Shown: positions 6,702 through 13,700 of the stretch, one piece after another | Layout of the letters: the number at the start of each line of letters is the position of its first letter | Position numbering within the stretch: the stretch's first letter is position 1 | Origin: Methanomicrobiales archaeon | GTDB taxonomy: Archaea; Halobacteriota; Methanomicrobia; Methanomicrobiales; JACTUA01 | Assembly: GCA_028678555.1 (NCBI GenBank) | Contig: JAJRDF010000007.1 | Location: 1 to 24,974 of the forward strand | Reading direction: 5' to 3' | DNA: 24,974 nucleotides | The notes under the pieces: model-generated | Database searches by the model: none | Seen by the model: only the letters and a program-made list of their open reading frames with translations | What the model was told of the DNA's origin: nothing | Made by a program: the position numbers and the translations under genes

Positions 6702-7523
6702 ATGGTCTCGCCATTCTCCAGGATCCGGATCTACCTGCTGATCCTGATCCTCGTCATCCTGGCGGGCTCCGCGGGCATGATGCTCCTGGAGGGGCTCGGT
6801 CCCCTGGATGCCCTGTATTTTGTGGTGGTAACGATCGGAACCGTCGGGTACGGCGATATTACACCCGTCACCAGGGCAGGGAGGATCCTGGTCGTGGTCC
6901 TGATCCTGGCAGGCGTGGGTGCCTTTGTCGGGGTCTTTGCCAATTCCATCGAGATGATGCTGGAGCGGGCAGAACGCAGGGAGCGCCTGCGGAAGATCCA
7001 CATGCTCATCGGGGTCTTCTTCTCAGAAACCGGAACGGATCTCCTGGGCAGGATCGCGCGGCTGGACCCCTCAGCCGGTGAAATACGGAAGGAGCTGGTG
7101 GTGACTTCGCGATGGACGCCCGAGGAGTTTGCCCGGCTCCGGAAACGAATGTCCGGGTACCCGTTCCGGGTGGATGCAGACCGGGTGGACTGGGAATCCT
7201 GGCGTACCTACATCCGGGAGAAACGATCCCTCTTCATCTCGCTTCTCGAGAACCCGGTCCTCTTCGAGCACGAGACCTTCACCGACCTTCTCCAGGCGTT
7301 CTTCCACCTGACCGACGAGCTGCTGTACCGCGGAGACCTCACCCATCTCCCGCCTGCCGACCGGGCCCACCTGAAGAGCGACCTTGAACGGGGCTACGCC
7401 CTGCTGGTCCAGGAATGGGTGGCTTACATGGAGTGGATGAAGAAGCACTACCCTTACCTCTTCTCCCTGGCCATGCGGACCAACCCCTTCGACGAGGCGG
7501 CGTCGGTGGTCATTACGGCGTGA
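6702..7523 (+). CDS. Two-transmembrane potassium channel protein with unusual C-terminal domain
   Basis: This 273-residue protein has membrane helix M1 (about residues 8-29), a pore helix, and the selectivity filter TIGTVGYGD (44-52), the signature of K+ channels. Helix M2 spans about 61-81. This is the KcsA/MthK-like two-helix plan, expected to act as a tetramer in the cell membrane. The remaining 190 residues are predicted cytoplasmic and rich in charged helical sequence (LERAERRERLRKIHMLIGVF at 87-106, then TPEEFARLRKRMSGYPF and YALLVQEWVAYMEWMKKHYPYL). No Rossmann-type GxGxxG nucleotide motif of an RCK/TrkA domain is visible, so gating must differ from MthK. Whether it gates on a ligand or voltage cannot be told. 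It has its own TATA box. Confidence 0.88.
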   Translation: MVSPFSRIRIYLLILILVILAGSAGMMLLEGLGPLDALYFVVVTIGTVGYGDITPVTRAGRILVVVLILAGVGAFVGVFANSIEMMLERAERRERLRKIHMLIGVFFSETGTDLLGRIARLDPSAGEIRKELVVTSRWTPEEFARLRKRMSGYPFRVDADRVDWESWRTYIREKRSLFISLLENPVLFEHETFTDLLQAFFHLTDELLYRGDLTHLPPADRAHLKSDLERGYALLVQEWVAYMEWMKKHYPYLFSLAMRTNPFDEAASVVITA

Positions 7524-7682
7524 TCTGCAGGCAGGGCAGTCGTATCGGGATCGGGATATCTCCAGGAAGGCTCTCCATCTCCCTTCCCAGCCGGCCGATA
7601 CCCTCACGGTTTGGAAAGTAGCAGAACCATTAACAGCCGGCATCCCAGACGCCGTGCACCCTTTCAAAGGGAGCTGAATGTC

Positions 7683-8255
7683 ATGGTGCAGAAAGGCACA
7701 CAGTTCAGGACAGGATGCCTTCTCCTGGTGATCCTGGCCATGGGCATGGTGGTTCCGGTCGCCGCGGCAACAAACCAGATCGGGTACTTCTACCTCCCCT
7801 CCATCACGGAGAAATGCAGCACCAGCATCGGGCGCGAGAATCTGGATAAGTGCCCGATCTACGGAATGGTTCAAGAGGTAGCCAGCAGTACGATTACCCC
7901 CGGAGGCGGGGGAAGGTCGACCTTTGCCTTCCGGCTCACCAAGCCGGTTGACAAGGCCACGCCTCTCCTGATGCAGGCTGTTCCCTCCGGGAAGCTCTAC
8001 CCGAAGGTCACCATTACTCTGGGTGCGACCGGTACATCCAATGCGTTCTTCGTGACCCTGGAGGATGTCCAGATCACGGGCGTGAAACAGTTCACGAATC
8101 CCGATGCCGGGTCGCCTTATGGGGTTCTTGAGGAGGTGACCTTCTCGTACGGGAAGATCAGGTGGTCGTACTACCGGACTTCCACCGGCTGGGATATCCT
8201 TGCCAACAGGCCCACACTCGCAGCGGCAGAAGGTGAGGCTGAGAGCGCTGCATAA
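7683..8255 (+). CDS. Secreted Hcp-fold (type VI tube protein-like) protein
   Basis: The ATG at 7683, nine bases after GGGAG, gives a 190-residue protein with a signal peptide (residues 1-29; hydrophobic core CLLLVILAMGMVVPVAAA). The mature part follows the Hcp pattern: GYFYLPSI near the N-terminus (34-41), then a glycine loop (GGGG 74-77), FAFRLTKPVDKATPLLMQAV (81-100), KVTITL (108-113), FFVTLEDVQITGVKQF (122-137), a strand EVTFSYGKIRWSYY (151-164) and a closing GWDIL (169-173). In bacteria Hcp forms hexameric tubes of type VI secretion. No other type VI gene is visible, and here an export signal replaces that route, so it is better viewed as an exported Hcp-fold protein of unknown role. Cys45 and Cys57 could form a disulfide outside the cell. 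Confidence 0.75.
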   Translation: MVQKGTQFRTGCLLLVILAMGMVVPVAAATNQIGYFYLPSITEKCSTSIGRENLDKCPIYGMVQEVASSTITPGGGGRSTFAFRLTKPVDKATPLLMQAVPSGKLYPKVTITLGATGTSNAFFVTLEDVQITGVKQFTNPDAGSPYGVLEEVTFSYGKIRWSYYRTSTGWDILANRPTLAAAEGEAESAA

Positions 8256-8266
8256 GGTTCAGCAGC

Positions 8267-8281
8267 CGGGATTTCATCCCG
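8267..8281 (+). terminator. Small hairpin between convergent genes, possible terminator
   Basis: CGGGAT-TTC-ATCCCG forms a 6-bp stem with a 3-base loop, 11 bases after the Hcp-like gene's stop and before the converging DUF5714 gene. No T-run follows, so its role in termination is only inferred from position. Confidence 0.35.
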
Positions 8282-8366
8282 ATTCCAGATCAGAGCTGTG
8301 GGGGGACGGGTGACACATCTCCCCCCTTTCCCGCCGGGGTGATGGCCGGGGCCTGGATGATCCCCT

Positions 8367-9071
8367 TCAGGAGTGGAACGGGCACTCCTCCTTCCTGCAC
8401 TCCCGGTTCAGCGGTGAAAAGGTGCACCGGATCTCCCCGGGACTCTCCATCACCGTGCCCAGTTCCTCGCGGGCAAACGCCACGGCCTCCTGGAGGGCCA
8501 GGAACGTGTTCCGCTTGCAGCACCGGGGCCCCCCGTGCTCTGCGATGACGGAGAGGGCCCGGGCGGTCATCCGGTTGGCCAGGCGCCATTCCGGGCCGGA
8601 GACGGGTGTGGCCCCCAGCACCACGGAGACAAAGATGCCGGTGCCCACCGCGGCCCCGCAGTCGCCCAGGAGACCGCAGAACCCGCCCTTCACCCACTCC
8701 GATCGCTGCCGCGCCTTCTCGAGACGCCCCGGGAGAAGATCCCGTTCACCCCTCGCGTTGGACCAGGCGGTGAGGAGGACCGCGGGGATCAGGTAGTGGT
8801 GCTCGGGGCCGTGCATCTTCACCGCCGGGTGGTGCATAAGAGCCATGGCCATGGCAACGGGATCCCGGCTCCCGGATCGTTCGCAGAAGGTGGTAATCAC
8901 GTCAATGGCGGGCAGTCCGTGGCACCGGTCGCAGACATAGTGGCCATCGACACATGCGGCCTCGGTGCGGTGGACGCCACCGCAGAATGAACAGGCGATC
9001 TCCTGTGGGGAAGCGAGGTACCGGAGCTCCTTCCCGCAGACCAGGCAGCCGGTCCGGTGCTCTTCGGCCAT
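8367..9071 (-). CDS. Cys-rich DUF5714 family protein
   Basis: This 234-residue protein has 15 cysteines. The N-terminal 50 residues look like a double zinc or iron-sulfur knuckle: CLVC (9-12), CSFC (27-30), Cys40 and CDRC (47-50). The main domain contains MHGPEHHYLIPAVLLTAW (86-103), GGFCGLLGDCGAAVGTGIF (129-147), HGGPRCCKRNTFLAL (179-193), and a C-terminal Cys cluster (216, 225, 230). This matches my recollection of DUF5714, common in methanogens and of unknown function; the glycine-rich FCGLLGDCGAAVG stretch suggests a metal or cofactor site. The ATG follows the 3'-phosphoesterase stop directly, with no gap, so the two are translated together. No enzymatic role should be assumed. Confidence 0.75.
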   Translation of the reverse strand: MAEEHRTGCLVCGKELRYLASPQEIACSFCGGVHRTEAACVDGHYVCDRCHGLPAIDVITTFCERSGSRDPVAMAMALMHHPAVKMHGPEHHYLIPAVLLTAWSNARGERDLLPGRLEKARQRSEWVKGGFCGLLGDCGAAVGTGIFVSVVLGATPVSGPEWRLANRMTARALSVIAEHGGPRCCKRNTFLALQEAVAFAREELGTVMESPGEIRCTFSPLNRECRKEECPFHS

Positions 9072-9461
9072 TCACCCCTCCTTTGCCTTCAGTACCAGCC
9101 ACTGCTTCTCCCCGGCCTTTTTGAAGGGGACCAGGACGTATTTTCCCTTCAGCCGCTCCCCGTGGAAGATCACTTCGATGCGATTCTCCTCCCACTTCAG
9201 GGTCTCATACGTGCCATGGTCCCAGATCGTCACCTCGCCGGCACCGTACTCTCCTTTGGGGATGGTTCCCTCGAAGTCCCGGTACTCCAGGGGGTGGTCG
9301 TCCACCCGGACCGCCAGGTGACGGGTGCCGGCTTCCTCCGGCACCCCCTTCGGCACCGCCCAGCTGGCCAGCACTCCGCCGTGCTCCAGCCGCAGGTCGA
9401 AGTGGCGTGTCCGGGCATGGTGCTCGTGGACCACGAAGGAAGGGAGTTGATCTGCGGCCAT
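9072..9461 (-). CDS. Stand-alone LigD-type 3'-phosphoesterase (DNA repair)
   Basis: This small protein is the PE domain found at the N-terminus of bacterial DNA ligase D. There it trims 3'-phosphate and 3'-ribonucleotide ends before joining of double-strand breaks. Archaeal single-domain members have been shown to have such activity. Counted from an upstream TTG (9476), the active-site set is complete: His19, His25, Asp27, Arg29 (HHARTRHFDLRLEHGG) and His61 (VDDHPLEYRDF), with spacings matching the Pseudomonas PE. Also seen are SWAVPKG and FEGTIPKGEYGAG. The ATG at 9461 gives 129 residues; the TTG adds five. Neither has a good ribosome binding site. No ligase or Ku gene is in the window. Confidence 0.88.
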   Translation of the reverse strand: MAADQLPSFVVHEHHARTRHFDLRLEHGGVLASWAVPKGVPEEAGTRHLAVRVDDHPLEYRDFEGTIPKGEYGAGEVTIWDHGTYETLKWEENRIEVIFHGERLKGKYVLVPFKKAGEKQWLVLKAKEG

Positions 9462-9495
9462 GAGATGGGGGTTCAATTCCCTGTGAGGATTCTCC

Positions 9496-9936
9496 CTAGC
9501 GCTTCAACCCTTCGACACCGTTCGTGTCGCAGGAGCCCCCGCATTCGGGGAGCCGGTGCTCCATCACCCGGTAGGCCTCGGCCAGCACCACGGAGTTGGC
9601 GAGGAGGCCGGCGATCAGGATTACTTCCAGGATCTCCTCACGGGTGGCGCCCTTCGTTGTCGCCGCCTGCATGTGGTAGTCCACACAGTGGCTGCATTGC
9701 AGGGCGGCACCCACGGCCATCGAGATCAGCTCCACCGTCTTCTGGTCCAGCGCCGACGACTCGGTGACTGCACCCTTGTAGAGCAGGTGGGAGATGAGCA
9801 CCTCAGGGTGTTCGGACATCCGCTGGAAGATGAAGGGGACACTGCCGTTGTCCTTCTCGATCTGCCTCATCCAGTCCTGTGCGGTCCTCTTCGAGCCTTT
9901 CCGTGCAATCGTTTCCAGCGTCTCTTCAAAGGTCAT
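9496..9936 (-). CDS. Carboxymuconolactone decarboxylase / AhpD-like family protein
   Basis: This 146-residue all-helical protein has the AhpD-type thiol motif CSHC (Cys81, Cys84) followed by VDYH with His88, in the context SMAVGAALQCSHCVDYHMQAA. Such proteins act as peroxide- or disulfide-linked thiol reductases. A second Cys pair is near the C-terminus (CGGSC, 132-136), which could relay electrons. The ribosome binding site GGGAGG lies nine bases upstream of the ATG. It is followed on the same strand by the 3'-phosphoesterase and DUF5714 genes with short gaps, suggesting one operon. No obvious TATA box is seen in the 91 bases before it, so read-through from the mmp operon is possible. The substrate is unknown. 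Confidence 0.87.
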   Translation of the reverse strand: MTFEETLETIARKGSKRTAQDWMRQIEKDNGSVPFIFQRMSEHPEVLISHLLYKGAVTESSALDQKTVELISMAVGAALQCSHCVDYHMQAATTKGATREEILEVILIAGLLANSVVLAEAYRVMEHRLPECGGSCDTNGVEGLKR

Positions 9937-10027
9937 GGCTTCTGCCTCCCGGCCTTCTGTGGGTCCCGTGCCATCCCACGGTCAGGCCCCACACCATCAC
10001 GGGCGGTCTCCCCGCGGGGTAGGGCTT

Positions 10028-10966
10028 TCAGACCATCACGTTGGTCTCTGAGAAGGGTTTCACCCGCACCCAAATATAGGTCCGCATCCGGGACGGGAGC
10101 ACGTCCGCCACGTCCTGCACACGGATCCCGTGTTCGATCTCCAGGTCCCGGACGTCCCGGGCATACGTTTCATAGGGGAGCTTGATCCGGAGCCCTGCCA
10201 TCTGGACGGTGACTGGGGTGGGCGAGGTCACCTCGTGGATCGCCGGGAGTTTTTCCAGGATCACCTGCATGAGCCGTGGGGGCATCACCGAAATGGGGTC
10301 CTTTGCGATCTCGGTCCGCCGCACCTCCAGCACCCGGGAGACCTCGGCCGCCATCTCCTCCAGCTTCTCCAGCTCCTCGGGGCGCTTGGCCCGGTGGGCC
10401 ATCCGGCCCATCCCCCCCACGTAGCCCTCCACCTGCGGGTCCACGCAGCGCTGGAGATCCTCCTTTGAGGGGGCACCGGTGAGGATGATGGGGACCTGTA
10501 TCCCCCGGCGCAGGGCATTGAACTTGTGGTGGATGCACTCCTGGAAGTTGCCCAGCACGTAGATGGCGCAGTCGTGCTCGTTGATGACGTCCCGCTCCTC
10601 CACGTTCAGCTGTGCAATCCGTTTCCCGAACCCTCTCGCCAGGCCCACCATGTTGGTCTTGGCCCCGAACCGGCGCAGGTACTCGGCCACGTCGCAGGAG
10701 GCGTGGGGCAGGTGGTGGATCTCCAGGGACGGGGAGACCACGGCGATCTCGGTGCCTACCAGGGGCGAAAGGGTGACGGTGCCGTTCAGCGGCTTTGCGA
10801 TCTGCCGCATCATCTCGATGTCAGCCCGGGGCACCAGCGCCTGGATGATGATATCGCCGGCGATCTGCTGGAGCTGGACGATGTAGCCCCCCAGGTCCTC
10901 GATCAGTTCCACGATCTCCTCGTACCGGTACACCCCGCCCTTGTAGGTGACGGGTTCGAAGATCAC
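10028..10966 (-). CDS. mmp7: Methanogenesis marker protein 7
   Basis: This 312-residue protein starts with GTG, overlapping the mmp17 stop by four bases (GTGA). It begins MIFEPVTYKGGVYRYEEIVE and contains LPHASCDVAEYLRRFGAKTN (Cys91), HDCAIYVLGNFQECIHHKFN (Cys133, Cys144), Cys174 and a GGMGRMAHRAKRPEEL motif (184-198). These match the methanogenesis marker 7 family, restricted to organisms with methyl-coenzyme M reductase. Biochemical work on MCR activation has placed proteins of this group in the ATP-dependent complex that reduces the nickel of F430. The conserved cysteines could hold an iron-sulfur cluster, which is inference from the sequence. It is the last gene of the operon that begins with atwA. 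Confidence 0.88.
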   Translation of the reverse strand: MIFEPVTYKGGVYRYEEIVELIEDLGGYIVQLQQIAGDIIIQALVPRADIEMMRQIAKPLNGTVTLSPLVGTEIAVVSPSLEIHHLPHASCDVAEYLRRFGAKTNMVGLARGFGKRIAQLNVEERDVINEHDCAIYVLGNFQECIHHKFNALRRGIQVPIILTGAPSKEDLQRCVDPQVEGYVGGMGRMAHRAKRPEELEKLEEMAAEVSRVLEVRRTEIAKDPISVMPPRLMQVILEKLPAIHEVTSPTPVTVQMAGLRIKLPYETYARDVRDLEIEHGIRVQDVADVLPSRMRTYIWVRVKPFSETNVMV

Positions 10967-11547
10967 GGTTCCACCCCCATCAGCCGGAACTTCTCGGCGA
11001 CAAGGGTCTGGACCACGTCCTCGGGGAGTGTATCTTCGCTGGCCACGAAGAAGAACCGGCCATCGCCGTAGCTCTGCTTCCGGACCTTGAACCCCTCGGG
11101 CTGGATGCAGATGAGCGCGTACATCAGGTCCCGGTACAGGCTCCCCGTGGGGTCCGTAACCACCAGGTCCTCGATCTCCTGGGCCGTGACACCGGGAGCC
11201 GTGATCACCACCGTGAACCGGTCCGGCTGGTCCACCTGGGCCTTCCCGTACCGGTCCCAGAGGAGGGTGAGAAGAGGGGCGAGATACGTCTCGTCGCCGA
11301 TGGAGAGGGTAATCCGGGACTCCAGGGGAACGACCGCGGCAAAGTCCCTGACCCGGACCTGCGAGGGCAGTTTCCGGGTCACTCCCACAGCCACGAAGAT
11401 GGGGACCTTCGGGTCCACCAGGATATGCAGCTTCTCAACCACCTGCAGGAGGTTCAGGTCCTGGAGCACATCCCCTGCGATCCGCTCGTAGTATGCCTTG
11501 CCCGTCGGCTCAGGGCTCTCCACCACGAAGTACTCGAGACCGCTCAT
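10963..11547 (-). CDS. mmp17: Methanogenesis marker protein 17
   Basis: This 194-residue protein begins MSGLEYFVVESPEPTGKAYY and has VEKLHILVDPKVPIFVAVGV (37-56) and DPTGSLYRDLMYALICIQPEG (131-151), features of the marker 17 family. Its ATG overlaps the mmp15 stop (ATGA) and its stop overlaps the mmp7 start (GTGA), so it is translationally coupled on both sides. The family has been found associated with MCR-activating preparations; a structural or scaffolding role is more likely than catalysis, as only one cysteine and no known cofactor motif are visible. The assignment rests on sequence recall and on the very characteristic gene order. Confidence 0.85.
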   Translation of the reverse strand: MSGLEYFVVESPEPTGKAYYERIAGDVLQDLNLLQVVEKLHILVDPKVPIFVAVGVTRKLPSQVRVRDFAAVVPLESRITLSIGDETYLAPLLTLLWDRYGKAQVDQPDRFTVVITAPGVTAQEIEDLVVTDPTGSLYRDLMYALICIQPEGFKVRKQSYGDGRFFFVASEDTLPEDVVQTLVAEKFRLMGVEP

Positions 11548-12785
11548 CGCTTCTCCCGGATGAATCCGGAGGCGAGCAGCGCGGAGCCGACGGCACCGAT
11601 GTGCTGGGAGTGGGGGGGCACCAGGATCTCTGTTTTCAGGAGCGTCCCCATGGCATGGACAAGACCGGAGATCAGCGAGGTGCCGCCCACCATGATCACC
11701 GGCTCCTTGATATCCACCTCCTGCAGCTGCTGCTCGAAGACCTGCTCGGCCACCGAGTGGCAGGCGGCCGCAGCCACGTCCTCACGGGAGGATCCCGCGG
11801 CGAGCGCGTTCACGAGACTCTGGGTACCAAAGACGATGCAGTAGGAGTTCATGGGCACCCGGGTGGCGAGGCCCTTCATGGCGAGGGGCCCGAGCTCGGT
11901 GATCTCCACCCCCAGCCGCTTTGCGGTCATCTCCAGGAACCGGCCGCTGGCGCCGGCACAGATCCCGCCCATCGTGAAGGTCCCGGGAATGCCGTCATGG
12001 ACGGTGATGGCCTTGTTGTCCATCCCGCCGATGTCGATGACCGTGCAGGGGCCGTGCTGGTGGTCTGCCAGGTACACGGCACCCTTGGAGTTGACGGTCA
12101 GCTCCTCCTGGATCAGGTCCGCGTGGATGTGCTCTCCCACCAGGTACCGGCCGTAGCCTGTGGTCCCCACGGCCTGGATCTCCTCCCGTTTCACTCCGGC
12201 CTCGGCCAGGGCGAGGGCGATAGCCTCGTCGGCGGACTTCAGGACCTCGGTGGTGGGGAGCCACCCTTTTCCGATGATCCGGTTATCCCGCATCACGATG
12301 GCCTTCGTCGTGGCCGATCCCGAGTCCAGACCCAGGGTGGTCCCCTCCTGCACTTCCCGGGCGAGGAGCGCCCGCCGGCGGGCGATGGTGGTGAGGGCCT
12401 CCATCCGGGTCAGGAGCGTCCCCGACGTGGTCCGCTCGGTGAAGGAGTAGGAGACCACGGGGAGCGGGGAGTTCTCCACGATGTAGCGGCGGAGCTCGTT
12501 CCGGACGATAGCGGCCTCGGCGCACCGGAAGCAGGTGGCGATGAAGACCGCGTCCGCCTCGATCCTCCCCTCCACCAGCTCCTTGGCCCGGGCGATGGCC
12601 AGCTTGAGATCCGGGGAGCGGACGTCCAGGCCGAAGAGGGTGAGATCCCGCTTCACGTCCTTGAGCGAGATGTCCGGGAAGAAGATCTCGGCCCCCACCG
12701 CGGCGGCCGCGTCGTTGATCTCCTTCTGCACCCCGCTGTACTCCGGCCCGCAGGCCAGCTCCGCGATGCGCACCTTCTCGGTCAT
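11544..12785 (-). CDS. mmp15: Methanogenesis marker protein 15, BadF/HgdC-type ATPase
   Basis: This 413-residue protein has two parts. Residues 1 to about 140 carry AELACGPEYSGVQKEI and IATCFRCAEAAIVRNELRRY, with cysteines that could bind a cluster. The rest is an ASKHA ATPase of the 2-hydroxyacyl-CoA dehydratase activator type: phosphate loop GLDSGSATTKAIVM, then DIGGMDNKAITV, then GGICAGASGRFLEMTAKRLGV, whose Cys in activators ligates a bridging [4Fe-4S] cluster. A role as an ATP-driven electron donor in MCR activation is an inference from that homology. The frame is open upstream to 13064, but that part lies antiphase over mmp5; the ATG at 12785 overlaps the mmp5 stop by four bases and is clearly the real start. 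Confidence 0.9.
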   Translation of the reverse strand: MTEKVRIAELACGPEYSGVQKEINDAAAAVGAEIFFPDISLKDVKRDLTLFGLDVRSPDLKLAIARAKELVEGRIEADAVFIATCFRCAEAAIVRNELRRYIVENSPLPVVSYSFTERTTSGTLLTRMEALTTIARRRALLAREVQEGTTLGLDSGSATTKAIVMRDNRIIGKGWLPTTEVLKSADEAIALALAEAGVKREEIQAVGTTGYGRYLVGEHIHADLIQEELTVNSKGAVYLADHQHGPCTVIDIGGMDNKAITVHDGIPGTFTMGGICAGASGRFLEMTAKRLGVEITELGPLAMKGLATRVPMNSYCIVFGTQSLVNALAAGSSREDVAAAACHSVAEQVFEQQLQEVDIKEPVIMVGGTSLISGLVHAMGTLLKTEILVPPHSQHIGAVGSALLASGFIREKR

Positions 12786-13237
12786 TCGGCCTTCCCCCCC
12801 TTCGGGAGCTTCTCCAGGAACTCCCGGATGGCCGCGACAAAGATCTCCCCCTCCTCCTCTGACTTCGGGTAGGTCAGGTCCAGCACCGGGATCCTGCGGT
12901 GACGGAGCAGGAACATGACCAGCTCGTTGGTCCGTGCGCATCCCATGCAACCAAAGGCCAGGTCCGCGTCGTTGATGATGATGGCGGCCTCCGCCTCCTC
13001 GATCTGGGGCCCGATGAAGGCCATCCTGCCCCGGACGCCCGAAGGCACCTCCACCGCCGCCCACCGGAGGCCCTTCTTCGGCTCCTCGGGGGTCACCTGC
13101 AGGGGCGGCGAGTCGAACCCCGCTGTCTGGATCCGCTCCCGGATACCCAGCGCGGAGCCCAGCGGCTCGTGGCCGAACCTGGACACGAGATCCGAGAGGA
13201 TCAGGCTCGTGGTCGGATAGATGAAGACTTTAGCCAT
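12782..13237 (-). CDS. mmp5: Methanogenesis marker protein 5
   Basis: This 151-residue protein begins MAKVFIYPTTSLILSDLVSRFGHEPLG and contains a distinctive CxxC in NDADLAFGCMGCARTNELVMF (about residues 89-109). A closing LDLTYPKSEEEGEIFVAAIREFLE helix pair follows. These are features of the marker 5 family. The CxxC may hold a metal or cluster. It overlaps mmp6 by eight bases at its start and mmp15 by four at its end. The family is limited to methanogens and its molecular role is not established; the operon ties it to MCR activation or maturation. Confidence 0.87.
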   Translation of the reverse strand: MAKVFIYPTTSLILSDLVSRFGHEPLGSALGIRERIQTAGFDSPPLQVTPEEPKKGLRWAAVEVPSGVRGRMAFIGPQIEEAEAAIIINDADLAFGCMGCARTNELVMFLLRHRRIPVLDLTYPKSEEEGEIFVAAIREFLEKLPKGGKAE

Positions 13238-13700
13238 GGGAAGGTTCCTCCGCCTCGAAGAGCGCCTTCAGGCGATCGGGATCCAGCGGTTTCTTCTTCC
13301 GCCGTTCCAGCGCATCCAGCGCGGACTCCCCGCCCTCACGGTGCGGGAGGGCCTCGAGGCCGTGGGAGATGAACCGGATCAGGGAGAGCTCAAACTCGTG
13401 CCCGAAGAACCCCGGCCGGGCCCCGCCCAGGTTGGCCCGGCAGCGGCGGACGTCGCCGGGCGGGAAGCCCCGGTCCTTCACAAAGATGTGGGCCGGATCC
13501 AGTGCCCGGAGGGTTTTCACGACCGCCGCCACCCGGGCCGGTTCGCCCGTGATCTGCAGGCCGAAGCAGGTCTCCTTGATCATCAGATCCGGGGCCGCTT
13601 CGTATGCCCGCAGGGAGAGGTCCTGGGGGGTGACCTCCGGGGATTCCACAAAGACATAGACGGTATGCGTTCCCCGGTACCGGGGCTGGTACTCCTTCAC
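13230..13700 (-). CDS. mmp6: Methanogenesis marker protein 6
   Basis: This 156-residue protein starts with GTG (MKEYQPRYRGTHTVYVFVES) in a GTGA overlap with the mmp3 stop. Marker 6 features are the N-terminal beta-rich half with LMIKETCFGLQITGEP (Cys45) and a central DRGFPPGDVRRCRANLGGARPGFFGHEFEL with Cys88. The C-terminal tail is basic, then acidic (ALERRKKKPLDPDRLKALFEAEE). Its function is not established; the family occurs only with MCR. Position inside the tightly overlapping atwA-mmp operon argues for stoichiometric production with its neighbours. Confidence 0.86.
   Translation of the reverse strand: MKEYQPRYRGTHTVYVFVESPEVTPQDLSLRAYEAAPDLMIKETCFGLQITGEPARVAAVVKTLRALDPAHIFVKDRGFPPGDVRRCRANLGGARPGFFGHEFELSLIRFISHGLEALPHREGGESALDALERRKKKPLDPDRLKALFEAEEPSHG

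Noticed and set aside
9462..9490. GGGGGTTCAATTCCC resembling a tRNA T-arm
   Set aside because: It lies at the start of the 3'-phosphoesterase gene and has no matching D-arm, anticodon arm or acceptor stem.
11493..12872. Open frame of 459 codons on the plus strand
   Set aside because: It lies antisense to mmp15 and has no recognisable motif.
12786..13064. Upstream extension of mmp15 by 93 residues
   Set aside because: It runs over mmp5 in another frame and is Gly/Arg-rich; the overlap ATG at 12785 is the proper start.
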